6,337 bases of DNA from Bryobacterales bacterium (lineage in GTDB: Bacteria > Acidobacteriota > Terriglobia > Bryobacterales > Bryobacteraceae), in the NCBI GenBank assembly GCA_016880505.1, contig JAEHDI010001234.1, forward strand, positions 1 to 6,337, written 5' to 3'. Below are positions 4,934-6,337 of the stretch, piece after piece (position 1 is the first letter of the stretch; every line of letters starts with the position of its first letter). The notes beneath the pieces are model-generated. The model did not search any database. It had not been told where the DNA came from and saw only the letters and a program-made list of their open reading frames with translations. A program made the position numbers and the translations under genes.

Positions 4934-6337
4934 GGCAGTCCGTACTTCTGCGAGGTCTGCTTGCGGCGTTCGTGCTGCCGGTCGTGCTCGGGGCCGCCAT
5001 CGACCTGGAAAACGGACTGGTAGTGAGATGGCCGCGAGTGGACGACGAGAGCGCGAAGCTGCTCAAGGAACTCGGCGTCACGGTTGTGATTGTGCCGCGG
5101 TCAGAGAATCAGCCGGCCGAGGAGGTACACCGTGTGTGCCGGCGGGCGGGCCTCACGCCGGCCCTGGAAATCGGCCACTTCGAGCGGTGGGAGGAGATCG
5201 AGAAGGAGTTCGCGCAGGCGATGACAGACGGGTTTCGAGTGGTGGTGTTCGAAGCCATCGAGAACAGCGCGGACAGGATACGGAAGCTCGCGGCTACGCA
5301 CGGGGACGCCGGAGTTCTTGTGCTGTTGAAGCCCGAGTGGGCCGGCTGGCAGGTTGCCCCGGCGCTCGCGGTACTGAACGACGGACGGTGGCCGGGACTC
5401 GAGGCGCGCGACCCCTCCATTGCCAGTGCCAGCGAGGCGCCGTGGATCAACGCCAACTGCCATCTCGTCGGATACCTGCGCGGAATGTTCCCGAAGCGCC
5501 CAGCAGTGCTTTCCTACCTGCCCGATGAAAAAGCCGGCGTCAAGAAGTCGCAGGTGGTGCACTTTGAATCGGTAGAACTGTCACTGGCGGAGGCGATGGC
5601 GGGAGGGGGAAACGTGCTCCTCGCATTCCCCGAAAGTTACCGCACCGCTCTCGCTGCGAAAGAGGCGAAGGCGCTGGAAGCGTGGCGTTCCCTTCGTGAA
5701 ACCGCCATGCTGCTGAGCACCTACCGCGACCGGTTCCGGCAGCCCCTCTCCCATGACGTCGTGGTGGCGGGCGGCGACCTCGATCAGACAGGCGAGATCC
5801 TCAACATGTTCTTCCGGCGCAACCTCAGCCCTCGGTCCTGGCCGGTGAGCAGGCTTTCGCCGGCGTCCGTGCCCGCTGGCCGGGTGCTCATTGCGGCAAA
5901 TATTGAGCCGCCCCCGCCGCCCGCGCGAGCCGCCATCACGACATTCGCGAAGAATGGTGGCGTCGTGATGCTTGCGCCCGCCGCGAACAGCGAGAAAGCG
6001 TGGTGGACATCCGCTGGCTCCCCCGCCGTCCACGAAGCCGAGCGCGACGTCTACGCGGCCGGAAAGGGACGAATCGCGGTTTACAAGGAGCCGGTCATCG
6101 ACAGTGCGGAGTTCGCATGGGATGTCATCGACAGCCTCGGTCCTATGAACCTGGATCTGCGGATATGGAACGCCCCTACGGTGATCGGACTGGTGCGGCG
6201 GCACAAAGACGGGACAGCGGTCGTGGCGCTGTTGAACTACGGCTCCCCGTTGACCATGCAGGAGGACGACGAGGTCCTGATGCGGATCCGCGGCACGTTC
6301 ACGAGGGCGGAACTTTCGCTGCCGGGGAAGCCCACGC
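4930..6337 (+). CDS. Secreted protein, glycoside-hydrolase-like (TIM barrel plus GATase-like domain), C-terminus beyond window
   Basis: The reading frame is open from ATG 4930 to the right edge (469 codons) and has no stop in the window. Residues 1-23 form a Sec signal peptide: MRQSVLLRG, a hydrophobic core LLAAFVLPVVLG, and cleavage near GAA. Residues about 25-265 alternate strands and helices (LGVTVVIVP 48-56, FRVVVFEAI 102-110, GVLVLLKP 128-135), as in a TIM barrel. The segment PWINANCHLVGYLRG, followed later by SLAEAMAGGGNVLLAFPE (218-235), recalls GH42-like and hypothetical glycosidase families, where helices in a row precede a GATase-like domain. Residues about 275-385 (DVVVAGGD, RVLIAANIEPPPPP, GGVVMLAP) fit that middle domain. 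From about 417, IGLVRRHKDGTAVVALLNYG begins a beta-rich C-terminal domain. I cannot identify a catalytic acid pair, so activity is uncertain. The ATGA overlap with the ceramidase-like gene implies one operon and a shared extracytoplasmic task. Confidence 0.82.
   Translation, partial: MRQSVLLRGLLAAFVLPVVLGAAIDLENGLVVRWPRVDDESAKLLKELGVTVVIVPRSENQPAEEVHRVCRRAGLTPALEIGHFERWEEIEKEFAQAMTDGFRVVVFEAIENSADRIRKLAATHGDAGVLVLLKPEWAGWQVAPALAVLNDGRWPGLEARDPSIASASEAPWINANCHLVGYLRGMFPKRPAVLSYLPDEKAGVKKSQVVHFESVELSLAEAMAGGGNVLLAFPESYRTALAAKEAKALEAWRSLRETAMLLSTYRDRFRQPLSHDVVVAGGDLDQTGEILNMFFRRNLSPRSWPVSRLSPASVPAGRVLIAANIEPPPPPARAAITTFAKNGGVVMLAPAANSEKAWWTSAGSPAVHEAERDVYAAGKGRIAVYKEPVIDSAEFAWDVIDSLGPMNLDLRIWNAPTVIGLVRRHKDGTAVVALLNYGSPLTMQEDDEVLMRIRGTFTRAELSLPGKPT

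Noticed and set aside
5581..6204. A 207-codon minus-strand reading frame near the right edge
   Set aside because: The plus-strand frame from 4930 stays open through it and has a signal peptide and a regular strand-helix pattern. The minus-strand product is rich in Arg, His and Gly without motifs.

Overview
The window looks like ordinary chromosomal DNA from a GC-rich, free-living bacterium. It holds six protein genes, strong GGAGG ribosome binding sites, and two pairs of genes overlapping by four bases. The gene content (a ceramidase-like secreted hydrolase, a secreted glycosidase-like protein, an SSS symporter and small conserved hypotheticals) would suit an acidobacterium of the Solibacter/Bryobacter type. 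That placement is an impression from gene style, not a marker gene. No RNA gene, insertion sequence, CRISPR array or phage gene was seen.

Layout from left to right. (1) A minus-strand sodium:solute symporter occupies 1-1392; its C-terminus lies beyond the left edge. (2) An 84-base divergent gap holds the symporter's start signals and the start of a plus-strand pair: a 103-residue ferredoxin-fold protein (1477-1788) overlapped by GTGA with a cytosolic M20 metallohydrolase (1785-3086). (3) A convergent minus-strand gene for an 89-residue hypothetical protein (3106-3375) follows. It has the best promoter in the window, TTGCCA-N17-CATAAT. (4) From the other side of that 133-base divergent gap runs a second plus-strand pair: a secreted neutral-ceramidase-like hydrolase (3509-4933) overlapped by ATGA with a secreted, probably TIM-barrel, protein (4930 to the right edge).

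How the genes may work together is inference. The right-hand pair is exported and could act on a lipid or glycoconjugate outside the cytoplasm. The left-hand divergent group pairs a solute importer with a cytosolic amide hydrolase, so a released small molecule could be imported and then deacylated. The most useful anomalies are active-site changes. The M20 enzyme has no histidine anywhere in its lid domain. The ceramidase-like protein has Asn where true neutral ceramidases have their active-site Ser, and it lacks the C-terminal domain. The symporter has Val at one of the two hydroxyl positions of the Na2 sodium site. The ceramidase-like gene is also the only gene here whose start has no Shine-Dalgarno sequence, and a -10-like element sits where a leaderless transcript would begin. 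I saw no clear evidence of a wholly new type of system.
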